Part shown: positions 1 to 8,729 of the stretch, one piece after another
Position numbering within the stretch: the first letter of the stretch is position 1
How the letters are laid out: every line of letters starts with the position of its first letter
Assembly: GCA_021848325.1 (NCBI GenBank)
Contig: JAJZUU010000010.1
Location: 1-64,000 of the forward strand
Source of the DNA: Pseudomonadota bacterium
GTDB taxonomy: Bacteria > Pseudomonadota > Gammaproteobacteria > Burkholderiales > JAJZUU01
DNA: 64,000 nucleotides
Reading direction: 5' to 3'
Notes under the pieces: generated by a model
The model's input: the letters and a program-made list of their open reading frames with translations, nothing else
Told to the model about the DNA's origin: nothing
The model's database searches: none
Made by a program: the position numbers and the translations under genes

Positions 1-256
1 AACAACGCATAAACAGATGGTTACATGGAAAATCCGATTCAGCTTCTGGGTAACATCTGCCATCGAGGCAAGCTCCTGACATATCTGCGTAAATCTGTGT
101 AATCTGCGGATGAACTAAGTTTTTTAGCAATAGGGGACGGTTTCAATGACCAACTGAAAAAAGCACAGGATGATGCTGCCTGATCCGGGGTGAACAACAG
201 CCATTTCCCGGCCCTGATCGTAAGTCAGCTCACCCAATCAGTTAAAAAATAAAAAA
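1..256. other. Intergenic, no gene recognised
   Basis: AT-richer stretch ahead of the lipoprotein gene's 3' end. I see no open frame with a ribosome site, no RNA gene and no clear terminator. A run resembling repeated 'CTGCGTAAATCTGTG' words lies near 85-112, but I cannot assign it to a known repeat family. Confidence 0.4.
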
Positions 257-772
257 TTATGAGGGGTCAAACGTAGCGTTGATCGTGTGCCCGTCCAAGA
301 GCTGGCATTCACCCTGCCCGCCACCTGACATGCCCGCCGATGGTGAGAATAGCAGGAAGCGGCAGCGCATCCGCCCCCCATCCGAGCTGCTCAGGTTGGC
401 CAGCACTTTGCCCGAATAATAGGTGATGAACTGCGTCGGGTCGTAGCCGCCCTGAAATGCGCCGTCCGCAAACGGCCCGCCCCAATACGGCCAGTCGCTC
501 CAGCCATCACGCCAGCCTACCCATAGCGGTGTCAGCATTTCCCGCTGTGTCTGGTGGGTAATCTGAAAGAATCGCCCCTGGTAGATCGCATGTGGCAGTG
601 TCGCCGTCATCGTGCCCTGCTGCCCACCGTCGGTGCTTTTCCAGATGAAATGCACCGGTGCGCCGGGCTGGTGGTTGCGCGATATATCACCTTGGCCCGT
701 GCCCATCGTCGCACAGCCGCCCAGTATGGCCAAGCTTGCCAGCATCGTGGCTCCCATCGCTACTGATTTCAT
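257..772 (-). CDS. Putative outer-membrane lipoprotein
   Basis: A 171-residue protein of unknown function. The N-terminus has a lipoprotein signal: MKSVAMGATMLASLAILGG followed by Cys-20, with a lipobox-like LGGC, so the mature protein should be lipid-anchored at the cell envelope. The rest is Trp/Gly/Tyr-rich, with WVGWRDGWSDWPYWGG around residues 83-98, then GGRMRCRFLLFSP and GECQLLDG, which is typical of small secreted beta proteins. The start is supported by AGGAG about 7 nt upstream on the minus strand. It reads away from the decayed gene at 971-1592. I do not recognise a named family. Being exported is well supported; function is not. Confidence 0.7.
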   Translation of the reverse strand: MKSVAMGATMLASLAILGGCATMGTGQGDISRNHQPGAPVHFIWKSTDGGQQGTMTATLPHAIYQGRFFQITHQTQREMLTPLWVGWRDGWSDWPYWGGPFADGAFQGGYDPTQFITYYSGKVLANLSSSDGGRMRCRFLLFSPSAGMSGGGQGECQLLDGHTINATFDPS

Positions 773-970
773 GATTCACTCCTAACATTGAAAGTGTTCT
801 CTTGATCAAAGTTGTAGATAGTAATGCACCACTCAGAACAGCCATCGTTATGGCTGATTTCATTCTCATTTCCTATCACTGCCAAAATAAATGTGCAGAC
901 AAACCGCACGTTATGTTTGTCTTGTCTATGGCAAAAGCGATGGACAATCCAGTCGTTCACGAACCCGACT

Positions 971-1592
971 TCACGGTGCGGCCTGTCGCTTCGCACCGAT
1001 CTTATGTCCAAGTTCGTTCAGCGCATGCCCCAGCGCATCAAAGCCTCGGCCAACTTCATTCCGTGTCCACGCTGCGCCCGTGGCGAGTTTGTCGCCCAGC
1101 GCCTCGGTATTGGTCACTGCCCCGGAGGCACCCGCCTGCGCTTCCGCGCCGGCCCAGCCCGCAGCATTTTTCAGGTCGCGGGCGGCCGCCTTGAGTTCAT
1201 GGCCGGCCTGCCGGTATTCCTTGCGCTTCCGGGATTCAGCCGCCCTGGCACGGTGCTCGAGCGCAAGTGCGTGGTTGGCTCTGGCGAAATCCTTGTCCAT
1301 CGCTTTCTCGTCCTTGACCGAGCCTTTCTCAAGCTCGTCGCCTTGCGGATTTCGGTGGCCGCCGTCTTGTAGTCGTTCTTCGCAAATGCTACGCAACGCT
1401 GCCGAAATGGTGCTGCGATTCGTCGGATACCGGGGTGGGGATCGTGTCGTGGCGAATCCGGTCGGTCGCCACCGGTGCCCTCGCCGCAGCAGGCGCCGCG
1501 GGCGCTTTCGTGGTCTGTGCGAAAGCAACACCGGAGAATTGCGTGGTGGCGATCAGGACGGCTGCCGTCAGGGGCTTGAGAGTGAGTTTCAT
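971..1592 (-). pseudogene. Frameshifted exported Ala-rich protein
   Basis: This looks like one gene read in three successive frames. The first (about 1592-1389) encodes a signal peptide, MKLTLKPLTAAVLIATTQF..GVAFA, and runs to ..QHHFGSVA-stop. The second (about 1389-1335) continues as AFAKNDYKTAATEIRKATSL. The third (about 1333-971) continues as EKGSVKDEKAMDKDFARANH.. to the stop. Joined, they give a coherent secreted helical protein of about 205 residues, so at least two single-base indels have broken it. The helical Ala/Lys/Glu-rich C-terminal half suggests a periplasmic coiled or stress-type protein, but I cannot name a family. Sequencing error is the alternative to real decay. Confidence 0.55.
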
Positions 1593-1670
1593 AGGCGCTT
1601 CTACCAAGTCAAGGTGAATTTAGATTGATGGTGTTTGCTTCGTTTGTGTCAGGGTTGAACTTCGAGCGAT

Positions 1671-1862
1671 ATGGCTCAGTTGTTGGGATCACAAGCTTTT
1701 GTGGAAAAGATGTGCCCGTTGTTTGAAGGCACGCGCAAGTTGAAGGAACTCCCCCGTACCCAGCGTTTGCTACGCCGGGCAAGTCTGAGAAGAATGTTTC
1801 CCAAGGCGGCCCGGCGACAAGGTCTTGCGCGACGGGGCGATGTAGTCGAGAGGGAGCGATAA
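1671..1862 (+). pseudogene. C-terminal remnant of a RAYT (REP-associated tyrosine transposase)
   Basis: The 63-residue frame reads LGSQAFVEKMCPLFEG, then LKELPRTQRLLRR, then SLRRMFP. This resembles the C-terminal tail of Y1-type RAYT transposases (consensus like 'xxFVExMxxLLEGxxxLxEIPRxQR'). The catalytic HUH and Tyr region is absent, so only the tail survives. No start or ribosome site is convincing. I infer the family from recall of its C-terminal pattern, not from a search. A chance ORF is the alternative. Confidence 0.4.
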
Positions 1863-1910
1863 AAACATGATGTCAAGACTTGACCTCGGTGTTTCCGGTG
1901 TTTGATGCAC

Positions 1911-2858
1911 TCAGAACCAAAACGACGTGTCCTTCAGCAGAAACTCCTCGTAAGGCATATAGTGCGAGCCGTCGCAGGAGAAGGTTAGACTGACCATGCC
2001 GTTGAAAATGTTGATCGAAGCCGTGCGCAGATAGAAGGTCGGGTCGGTCAGGCGCAGGGATTGCAGCGTGTGCAGAATGCGTTGGATGTCGGCCTGCGGG
2101 ATCGCCGCATCGTTCGGGTAGGGACTCGGAGGGAATACCAGGCAAATATCCGGATCGCTCAGGGCCTCATGATCCAGAATGCGATAGCGAAATGGGTCGC
2201 TCACCGTCCAAATCGTGGCTTGGCTGCTGGAAAAGTGAATTTGGCCTTGAAATGCGCCACGCTGCGTCAGCAGCTCCTCCAGAATGGATAGCGCCTGCAC
2301 CATATTTCCGTCCATCGGGCTTTCGATGCGGCATTGTTGAAAAACATGGCTGCGGATCGCCGGATCGCCCTTCACCTGCCGCCAATAGCCCGGTTCTTCA
2401 TAGAGTTCCGAGGTCACCGGTAAATTGCGCAAGTCGAAGTCGGCGCCGAGATAGCCCAAGATCTCGGAATCCGCGCGCACGATCTGCAGCGCGGTAAGCG
2501 ACGGTCGGTGCCCTATCAGGCTGATATAGGCATCAGAGAGCAAGAAGCCCCAGGCCGGTACTGCTTCCTTCATATATGGGCGCTGCGAGCGATCACGCCC
2601 AAAGTGCTCGGGTGCAAGTCCCGCCCCGCCCACGTTGTCACAAATCTGTATGCCGTCGGTGCCCACGCAGTACAGGAAGGTGGTATGGGGGATACCGGCG
2701 AAGCCTGCCGTGAGAATTGCGTTCAGTTGCGCGCGGTCGCCCCATGCCGACGTACAGCGCGCAGCCAGGTGCGCCAGCGGTTCGTGCAGCTTGCGCGCCA
2801 GCTCCTCCCGCTGTAGGTAGATGCTTTCCTTCCATGAACCTTTCATGACACGACTCAT
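1911..2858 (-). CDS. PDC/Cache-type sensor domain protein
   Basis: A 315-residue protein resembling stand-alone PDC (dCache-like) sensor proteins of Proteobacteria. Visible hallmarks are the N-terminal long helix (residues 1-35), the core phrase FLYCVGTDGIQICDNVGG (about 62-79), the turn RDRSQRPYMKEAVPAWGFLLSDAYISL (cut here for position: about 88-114), and LGYLGADFDLRNLP (about 134-147), which match the small-molecule-binding fold of periplasmic chemoreceptor sensors. No transmembrane segment, HAMP, kinase or GGDEF domain follows, so it is probably a soluble sensor acting through a partner. The start has AAGAG just upstream. The C-terminal 100 residues (FNGMVSLTFSCDGSHYMPYE near 290) are part of the same family. 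The ligand is unknown. Confidence 0.6.
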   Translation of the reverse strand: MSRVMKGSWKESIYLQREELARKLHEPLAHLAARCTSAWGDRAQLNAILTAGFAGIPHTTFLYCVGTDGIQICDNVGGAGLAPEHFGRDRSQRPYMKEAVPAWGFLLSDAYISLIGHRPSLTALQIVRADSEILGYLGADFDLRNLPVTSELYEEPGYWRQVKGDPAIRSHVFQQCRIESPMDGNMVQALSILEELLTQRGAFQGQIHFSSSQATIWTVSDPFRYRILDHEALSDPDICLVFPPSPYPNDAAIPQADIQRILHTLQSLRLTDPTFYLRTASINIFNGMVSLTFSCDGSHYMPYEEFLLKDTSFWF

Positions 2859-2990
2859 CTCTTGCGCGAATGAAATATTGTCGCATCGACATGCATACTT
2901 AAAGTGACTCCTGGCACGGACAAGTTAGATATTGACTGTGGGGAATAGTTCATGCGAGGCGATAGACTAAAGCGAATTCGGGATAGAGTA

Positions 2991-3000
2991 GCCTCCACCA
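2991..3000 (+). other. tmRNA/tRNA-like 3' end (possible att remnant)
   Basis: GCCTCCACCA followed a few bases later by a hairpin-T-run terminator is how many bacterial ssrA genes finish. The preceding bases (2950-2990) do not fold into a convincing T-arm or acceptor stem, so this is not a functional RNA gene. A duplicated 3' end of that kind is typical of an integrative-element attachment site, and gene fragments (Fic remnant) follow directly. Confidence 0.25.
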
Positions 3001-3010
3001 ATACCTAAAT

Positions 3011-3036
3011 CCCAACCGTTCTCGGCTGGGGTTTTT
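3011..3036 (+). terminator. Rho-independent terminator
   Basis: CCCA-A-CCG, loop TTCT, CGG-C-TGGG, then GTTTTTC: a 7-bp stem with one A.C mismatch, followed by a run of five T. It faces the + strand and follows the CCTCCACCA sequence. Confidence 0.55.
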
Positions 3037-3043
3037 CTTGCCT

Positions 3044-3340
3044 GATCGCCAGGATTGATGAGTTCAAGGGCGCCTGGCGCGCCGTGGGCAGACCTGCGCC
3101 CGGCCGTCTGTCGGCCCTACGCCGTGTCGCTACCATCGAAAGCATCGGTTCCTCCACCCGCATCGAAGGCAGCAAGCTGTCCGAATGGATATGGTGTTCT
3201 CGTCTTGGCAGGACATCCCCTTCACCGAGAACCACATCAAGCAGTTGCGCCAGTACAGGCATCGCGGCAACTACAAGACCAACTCGAACAGCATCGCCGC
3301 CTTCGACGAGAACGGCGTCCAGATCGTAGAATCCCTGACG
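3044..3340 (+). pseudogene. Remnant of a Fic-domain protein gene
   Basis: Two frames carry Fic-family N-terminal and central signatures. The first, about 3044-3190, reads ARIDEFKGAWRAVG, then LSALRRVATIESIGSSTRIE, then GSKLSEW, the classic Fic N-terminal helix with the 'SSTRIEG' inhibitory-type motif. The second, about 3200-3335, reads SWQDIPFTENHIKQL, then RHRGNYKTNSNSIAAFDENG, which precedes the catalytic HPFxDGNGR loop in intact proteins. The catalytic loop is absent and a large internal part has been lost between the pieces, so the gene is dead. Fic enzymes AMPylate target proteins and often travel on mobile DNA. Confidence 0.6.
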
Positions 3341-3389
3341 TCCACGATGACCGGCCGTTTGCCAGCGGGCGCAGCCCGTCGGCAAACAG

Positions 3390-3520
3390 TCCGTGTCGAT
3401 CTTGCTGTTGACTTCGAAATGTTGCGCAACCATCAACGCACGACCGGCTGCGGTGACGTAACTTTCTTCGACGTCGGTGAGTGCTTCGAGATCGATCCAC
3501 ATCTGCTTGTGCGGGCTAAC
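3390..3520 (-). pseudogene. Possible gene fragment, family unknown
   Basis: On the minus strand the frame VSPHKQMWIDLEALTDVEE, then SYVTAAGRALMVAQHFEVN, has the amphipathic composition of a real protein and continues upstream of the first Met without a stop. It loses coherence after NSKIDTD, where it meets the Fic fragment. I do not recognise it. It is most likely a fused remnant in a deletion scar. Confidence 0.25.
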
Positions 3521-3529
3521 GAATAGCGT

Positions 3530-3584
3530 TTATCCGCCGCCCCCCAACATTCGAGGAAGCCGCGACGGCGTTGGCGGCGGATAA
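3530..3584. repeat. Inverted repeat (long GC hairpin)
   Basis: TTATCCGCCGCC at the left pairs with GGCGGCGGATAA at the right. Inner arms CCAAC and GTTGG extend the stem to about 17 bp around a loop of about 21 nt. There is no T-run, so it is not a simple terminator. It lies in the gene-poor scar between the Fic remnant and glnE. Confidence 0.5.
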
Positions 3585-3766
3585 CCCTCGGTGGACTGAA
3601 CCACCGGCACGGCGGTGACTATGGGGATTGTAAGCTGGCGAGGCGGGATGTCAATCGGCTGTCATGGTGCAGCAGGGACGGCACACTTCGGCATCGGCAC
3701 CACCTCTCATCTTGTTCGAAACCCGATTTTATGCGGGCTCCAAGGCTGTTTTTTAGTGAAATATCC

Positions 3767-6610
3767 TCAGGCGCCGAGCACGGTGCGCCACAGATCCAGC
3801 ACCGCCGCCCGGTGGCCCTCGGCGAGTTGCGGCTCGATGCGCGCCTGTTTTGCCCCTTCCAGCCGCAACTGATGCTGCCACAGCCGGTACTGGCGGTAGG
3901 CGTTCCGCACTCCTTCTGCGAGGTCGGAGGGGATCAGGCCGAGTTCCGCCGCCGTCAGCAGCAGCGCCAGGTTGCCCGCGTTGCGGGTGAGGGCGGGGTG
4001 GCTTGCGGCGTGGGCGAGCACCAGGTATTGCACGATGAATTCCACGTCGACGATGCCGCCGCGGTCGTGCTTGACGTCGAACAGGGCGCCGGAGTTGGGG
4101 TGGGCCCCCAGCATCTTGTGCCGCATCTGCGCCACCTCGCGCCGCAGCGCGACGGGATCGCGCGGTTGTTGCAGGACCTCGCGGCGGATGCGCTCGAACG
4201 ACTCGCCGATGCGCTCGTCCCCGGCTACCCAGCGCGCGCGGGTCAGGGCCTGGTGTTCCCACACCCAGGCCTTGTCCTTCTGGTACTGCTCGAACGCCTC
4301 CAGGGAACTCACCAGCAGGCCGGCCGCGCCGTCTGGGCGCAGGCGCAGGTCGGTCTCGTACAGCAGCCCGGCCGGGGTCAGGCTGGTGAGCCAGGTGTTG
4401 ATGCGCTGCGCCAGCCGGGCGTAGACCTCCGGCGCTTCCGGGGCCTCGTCCCGGTACAGGAAGATGATGTCCAGGTCGGAGGCGTAGCCCAGTTCCTTGC
4501 CCCCCAGCTTGCCGTAGCCGATCACGGCGAAGCATGGCGTCTCCCGGTGCCGGCGGCGCAGCCCTTGCCAGCAGAGCCGCAGCACCTGATCCAGGATCAG
4601 CTCGGCCAGGGCGCTCAACTCGTCGCTCAGGGCCTCCAGGGGCAGCAGCCCGGCCAGGTCCTGGGCCAGCAGGTGGAACACGCCGGCATGCTTGAAGTGG
4701 CGCAGGATGTCCATCTGCCTTTCGGTATCGCCCGCCGCGTCGTCCAACTCGGCCCGGAGATCGCCCCGCAGTCGGGGCCATGCCGGGCGGCCGTAGAGCA
4801 CCCGCACGTCCAGCAGTTCGTCCAGCAGCACCGGCTGGCGCGCCAGGTACGCCGCCGCCCACGGGCTCGCGCTGCACAGCTTGGCCACCTGGTTCAGGGT
4901 GGCCGGGTATTCCAGCAGCAGGGCCAGGTAGGGCTCGCGCCGGCCCACGCTCTCCAGCAGCATCAGGATGCGCTCCAGGGTCTGGTCCGGGTTGGGCAGG
5001 CGGGCGGCCACCTCCATCAGCGGCGGGATCAGGGCGTCGAAGCGGCTGCGGCTGGCCGCCGGCAGTTGCGCGTAGCGGCCACCCTGCTTGATCTGTTGCA
5101 GCCGCCGCCAGATGGCGCCCGGGTCGGTGTAGCCGATCTCCGCCAGCCGGGCGTGGGCCTGTTGTTCGCCGACGGCGGTCAGCCACAGCGCCGCCAGGGG
5201 GTGGGTTTCCTGCTCGCTCTGGGGCGCCGCGAAGACTTGCTCGAAGTGCCGGGTGACCTTGCTGCGGTGGGCCGCCAGCGCCGCCATGAACGCGCCGTAG
5301 GAGGCAAAACCCATGCCGGCGGAGATAATGGCCTGGTCGCCTTCGCTGGTGGGCAGGGTCTGGGTCTGGCTGTCCTCCAGATACTGCAGGCGGTGTTCCA
5401 GGGTGCGAAGGAAGACGTAGGCGGCGTGCAGTTCCGCCACCGCCTGCGGCGGCAGGAAGCCGCGCTGGCCCAGGGCGGCCAGCACCTTGAGAGTGGGGCG
5501 CACCTGCAATTCCGGGAGCTTGCCGCCGCGGATCAACTGGAACACCTGGGCGGTAAACTCGATTTCGCGGATGCCCCCCGGCCCCAGCTTGATGTTGCTG
5601 CGCAGGTCGCGGCGCTGTACTTCCTGGCGGATTTGCGCGTGCAGGCCGCGCATCGAGGCGAAGGCGCCGAAGTCCAGGTACTTGCGGAACACGAAGGGGC
5701 GCACCTGGTCCATCAGCTCGGCGTGGTGCCGGCCGGTCAGGGGGCGCCCCTTGATCCAGGCGTAGCGCTCCCATTCCCGGCCCTGGGTGACCAAGTAGTT
5801 TTCCAGCATGGCGAAGCTGACCGCCAGGGGGCCGCTGTCGCCGTAGGGGCGCAGCCTCATGTCCACCCGGAACACGTAGCCGTCCGCGGTGCGCTCGGAG
5901 AGCGCCGCGATCAGCTTGCGCCCCAGGCGGGTGAAATATTCGTGGCCGCTGATGGTTCGGGGGCCGGCGGTTTCCCCTTCCTCCGGGTAGAGGAAGATCA
6001 GGTCGATGTCGGAGGACACGTTGAGCTCCCCGCCGCCCAGCTTGCCCATGCCCACCACGATCAGTTCCTGGACCGTGCCGCTGTCCGCCCCCAGCGGTTC
6101 GCCGTACTGCTGCCGCTGCCACCGGTCGATGTGGTCCAGGGCATGCCGGATGACGGTCTGCGCCAGGTCGGTCATGGTGGCCATCACCTCTTCCAGGCTG
6201 GCCATGCCGTTCAGGTCCCGCGCCAGCAGCCGCAGCATGACCCGTTTGCGCAGTTCCCGCAGCGCCTTCTTCAGGCCATCCTCGTCTTGCGCCGGCCGCT
6301 GCGCCAGGAACGCCTCCATCTCCTGTGCGCTCCAGGGCTGCTCCAGCCGTTCCAGTAGCGCCCGGACCAGGGCACGGTCGTCCTGCAACAGGCGCTGCGC
6401 ATAGCGGCTGAACCGGGTTGCCCGTGCCAGGGCCGCCGATTGCCCGGGCGCGGGAGATGTATCGGTGGTGTCATTCAAGGTAAAATGGGCTGTCCCATGT
6501 GAGCGGAGGGCGCGCTTGCGCGCGGGCAGCGCGGTCCGTCCGCGCCTTTCCCCGGCGCGGCGGCCCTGTTTGTGCGGCGCCGCTTTCATTCTAGTGACTA
6601 TGGAAAGCAC
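3767..6610 (-). CDS. glnE: Bifunctional glutamine synthetase adenylyltransferase / adenylyl-removing enzyme
   Basis: GlnE adenylylates and de-adenylylates glutamine synthetase in response to PII, turning it off or on as nitrogen status changes. Two nucleotidyltransferase domains are visible: an N-terminal one with MGKLGGGELNVSSDIDLIFL (about residues 185-205) and a C-terminal one with IGYGKLGGKELGYASDLDII (about 680-700). The hallmark acidic pairs SSDIDL and ASDLDI are intact. The order matches the known removase-then-transferase layout, and the length (up to 947) matches the family. The N-terminus is uncertain: the first 44 residues are Arg-rich and poorly conserved-looking, and an in-frame TTG at 6478 (reading LNDTTDTSP) would give about 903 residues. 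It is divergent from acs. Confidence 0.93.
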   Translation of the reverse strand: MLSIVTRMKAAPHKQGRRAGERRGRTALPARKRALRSHGTAHFTLNDTTDTSPAPGQSAALARATRFSRYAQRLLQDDRALVRALLERLEQPWSAQEMEAFLAQRPAQDEDGLKKALRELRKRVMLRLLARDLNGMASLEEVMATMTDLAQTVIRHALDHIDRWQRQQYGEPLGADSGTVQELIVVGMGKLGGGELNVSSDIDLIFLYPEEGETAGPRTISGHEYFTRLGRKLIAALSERTADGYVFRVDMRLRPYGDSGPLAVSFAMLENYLVTQGREWERYAWIKGRPLTGRHHAELMDQVRPFVFRKYLDFGAFASMRGLHAQIRQEVQRRDLRSNIKLGPGGIREIEFTAQVFQLIRGGKLPELQVRPTLKVLAALGQRGFLPPQAVAELHAAYVFLRTLEHRLQYLEDSQTQTLPTSEGDQAIISAGMGFASYGAFMAALAAHRSKVTRHFEQVFAAPQSEQETHPLAALWLTAVGEQQAHARLAEIGYTDPGAIWRRLQQIKQGGRYAQLPAASRSRFDALIPPLMEVAARLPNPDQTLERILMLLESVGRREPYLALLLEYPATLNQVAKLCSASPWAAAYLARQPVLLDELLDVRVLYGRPAWPRLRGDLRAELDDAAGDTERQMDILRHFKHAGVFHLLAQDLAGLLPLEALSDELSALAELILDQVLRLCWQGLRRRHRETPCFAVIGYGKLGGKELGYASDLDIIFLYRDEAPEAPEVYARLAQRINTWLTSLTPAGLLYETDLRLRPDGAAGLLVSSLEAFEQYQKDKAWVWEHQALTRARWVAGDERIGESFERIRREVLQQPRDPVALRREVAQMRHKMLGAHPNSGALFDVKHDRGGIVDVEFIVQYLVLAHAASHPALTRNAGNLALLLTAAELGLIPSDLAEGVRNAYRQYRLWQHQLRLEGAKQARIEPQLAEGHRAAVLDLWRTVLGA

Positions 6611-6655
6611 ATTGCAAACGCTATATCATCAGCCCGTGTTTAGCGACAAAACCAT

Positions 6656-6669
6656 AGGGAGGAGCATCG
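6656..6669 (+). promoter_or_regulatory. Ribosome binding site of acs
   Basis: GGGAGGAGCATCG directly precedes the ATG at 6670. A strong Shine-Dalgarno at 6-7 nt spacing fixes this start over other in-frame candidates. Confidence 0.7.
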
Positions 6670-8640
6670 ATGGCGAACATTGAATCAGTTCTGTCCGAAA
6701 CGCGCGTTTTCGAGCCGGCCGGGGCCTTCCGCGCCCAGGCCAACGTGGCCGGGATGGAGGCATACCGGGCCCTGTGCGCCGAGGCCGAAAAGGATTACGA
6801 GGGATTCTGGGCGAGGCTCGCGCGGGAGCGGATCACCTGGCACAAACCCTTCAGCCAGGTGCTGGACGAAAGCAAGGCGCCATTCTACCGCTGGTTCTAC
6901 GACGGTGAGTTGAACGCCTCCTACAACTGTCTGGACCGCCATCTTGCCACCCAGCCGGACAAGACCGCGCTGATCTTCGAGGCGGACGACGGCAAGGTCA
7001 CCCGGGTGAGCTACCGGGAGCTGTATCACCGGGTATGCCGCTTCGCCAACGGCCTCAACAGCCTCAAGGTGGCCAAGGGCGACCGGGTGGTGATCTACAT
7101 GCCCATGAGCATCGAGGCGGTGGTGGCGATGCAGGCCTGTGCCCGCATCGGCGCCATCCACTCGGTGGTGTTCGGCGGATTTTCCGCCAAGAGTCTGCAC
7201 GAGCGCATCCTCGACGCGGGCGCCAAAATCGTGCTGACGGCGGACGAGGGCATGCGCGGCGGCAAGGCGATGTCTCTCAAGGCGGCCGTGGACGAGGCGC
7301 TGGCCATGGGCGGCTGCGACAGCGTGGAACGGGTGGTGGTGTATCGCCGTTCCGGCGGCGACGTCGCCTGGAACGCCGGGCGCGACCTGTGGTGGCACGA
7401 TCTGGCGGACGGCCAGCCCGATACCTGCGCCCCGGTCTGGGTGAACGCGGAGGACCCTTTGTTCATCCTCTACACCTCCGGTTCCACCGGAAAGCCCAAA
7501 GGGGTGCAGCACAGCACCGCGGGGTTTCTCCTGGGGGCCGTCCTCAGCATGGACTGGGTATTCGACTACAAGCCGGACGACGTCTACTGGTGCACCGCGG
7601 ACGTGGGCTGGATCACCGGCCACACCTACGTGGCCTACGGCCCCCTGGCGATGGGCGCCACGGAGGTGATTTTCGAGGGGGTGCCCACCTATCCCGATGC
7701 GGGTCGCTTCTGGAAGCTGGTACAGGACCATAAGGTCAGCACCTTCTACACCGCGCCCACGGCCATCCGCTCCCTCATCAAGCTGGGGGCCGATCTGCCG
7801 ACGCACTACGACCTTTCCTCCCTCAGACTGCTGGGCACGGTGGGCGAGCCGATCAACCCGGAGGCCTGGATCTGGTACTACGAAACTGTGGGCCAGAAGC
7901 GCTGTCCTATCGTGGACACCTGGTGGCAGACCGAGACCGGCAGCAACATGATCGCGCCCCTGCCCGGGGCGATTCCTACCAAGCCCGGCTCCTGTACCAT
8001 GCCCCTGCCCGGGATCATGGCGGATGTCGTGGACGAACAGGGCGGGCCGGTGGAATTGGGGAGAGGGGGCTTCCTGGTGATCAAGCGGCCTTTCCCCTCC
8101 TTGCTGCGGACCTTGTGGGGCGACCCGGAACGCTACAAGAAGGCCTATTTCCCGGAGGACCTGGGCAGGGGCAAGTACTATCTGGCCGGGGATTCCGCCC
8201 ACCGCGACCGGGACGGCTATTACTGGATCATGGGGCGTATCGACGACGTGCTCAACGTCTCCGGCCACCGGCTGGGGACCATGGAGATCGAGTCGGCTCT
8301 GGTGGCCAATCCCCTGGTGGCAGAGGCGGCGGTGGTGGGCAAGCCCCACGACATCAAGGGCGAGGCGGTGGTGGCATTCGTGGTGCTGAAGGGCCAGCGC
8401 CCGAGCGGCGACGCGGCCCACGACGTGGCGCTGACCCTGCGCGACTGGGTGGGCAAGGAAATCGGGCCGATCGCCAAGCCGGACGAGATCCGGTTCGGCG
8501 ACAACCTGCCCAAGACCCGGTCCGGCAAGATCATGCGGCGCCTGTTGCGCGCCATCGCCAAGGGGGAAGAGATCACCCAGGACGTTTCCACCCTGGAAAA
8601 CCCGGCCATATTGGAGCAGCTCAAGGCGGCGGTGACTTGA
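6670..8640 (+). CDS. acs: Acetyl-CoA synthetase (AMP-forming)
   Basis: A 656-residue cytoplasmic enzyme that activates acetate to acetyl-CoA through acetyl-AMP. It has the full ANL-superfamily set: P-loop-like [16 protein letters not shown] at about 268-283, the acyl-pocket region [11 protein letters not shown] at about 415-425, [20 protein letters not shown] at about 498-517, and the C-terminal [15 protein letters not shown] at about 615-629 carrying the catalytic lysine that is the usual acetylation switch. The Trp in TWWQTETGS marks acetate rather than bulky acyl specificity. A close relative is propionyl-CoA synthetase, which is less likely at this length and motif. It is divergent from glnE across a 60-bp gap. 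Confidence 0.93.
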   Translation: MANIESVLSETRVFEPAGAFRAQANVAGMEAYRALCAEAEKDYEGFWARLARERITWHKPFSQVLDESKAPFYRWFYDGELNASYNCLDRHLATQPDKTALIFEADDGKVTRVSYRELYHRVCRFANGLNSLKVAKGDRVVIYMPMSIEAVVAMQACARIGAIHSVVFGGFSAKSLHERILDAGAKIVLTADEGMRGGKAMSLKAAVDEALAMGGCDSVERVVVYRRSGGDVAWNAGRDLWWHDLADGQPDTCAPVWVNAEDPLFILYTSGSTGKPKGVQHSTAGFLLGAVLSMDWVFDYKPDDVYWCTADVGWITGHTYVAYGPLAMGATEVIFEGVPTYPDAGRFWKLVQDHKVSTFYTAPTAIRSLIKLGADLPTHYDLSSLRLLGTVGEPINPEAWIWYYETVGQKRCPIVDTWWQTETGSNMIAPLPGAIPTKPGSCTMPLPGIMADVVDEQGGPVELGRGGFLVIKRPFPSLLRTLWGDPERYKKAYFPEDLGRGKYYLAGDSAHRDRDGYYWIMGRIDDVLNVSGHRLGTMEIESALVANPLVAEAAVVGKPHDIKGEAVVAFVVLKGQRPSGDAAHDVALTLRDWVGKEIGPIAKPDEIRFGDNLPKTRSGKIMRRLLRAIAKGEEITQDVSTLENPAILEQLKAAVT

Positions 8641-8642
8641 TT

Positions 8643-8662
8643 CGCAGGCCGGAAAGCCTGCG
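8643..8662 (+). terminator. Hairpin after acs (weak terminator)
   Basis: CGCAGGC, loop CGGAAA, GCCTGCG: a perfect 7-bp stem two bases after the acs stop. No U-tract follows, so it may be an RNA-stability or Rho-dependent element rather than an intrinsic terminator. Confidence 0.4.
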
Positions 8663-8729
8663 GGTCGGGAGGATCGCATCCGTGCGGTGCCGGTAAAGGG
8701 ACGCAAACATAGCAAATGAAGGCTGAAGG

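Noticed and set aside
85-112. Short repeat family near the window start
   Set aside because: Only one loose instance is visible in the window, not enough to support a repeat call.
3530-3584. Integron attC site
   Set aside because: The hairpin has CCAAC/GTTGG arms like attC core boxes, but the spacing between them is only about 21 nt, the GTTRRRY consensus is not met, and no integrase or cassette is nearby.
3731-6358. A long + strand reading frame of 875 codons opposite glnE
   Set aside because: It is the antisense shadow of glnE: Gln/Val-rich, low-complexity, with no ribosome site, whereas the minus strand carries all GlnE motifs.
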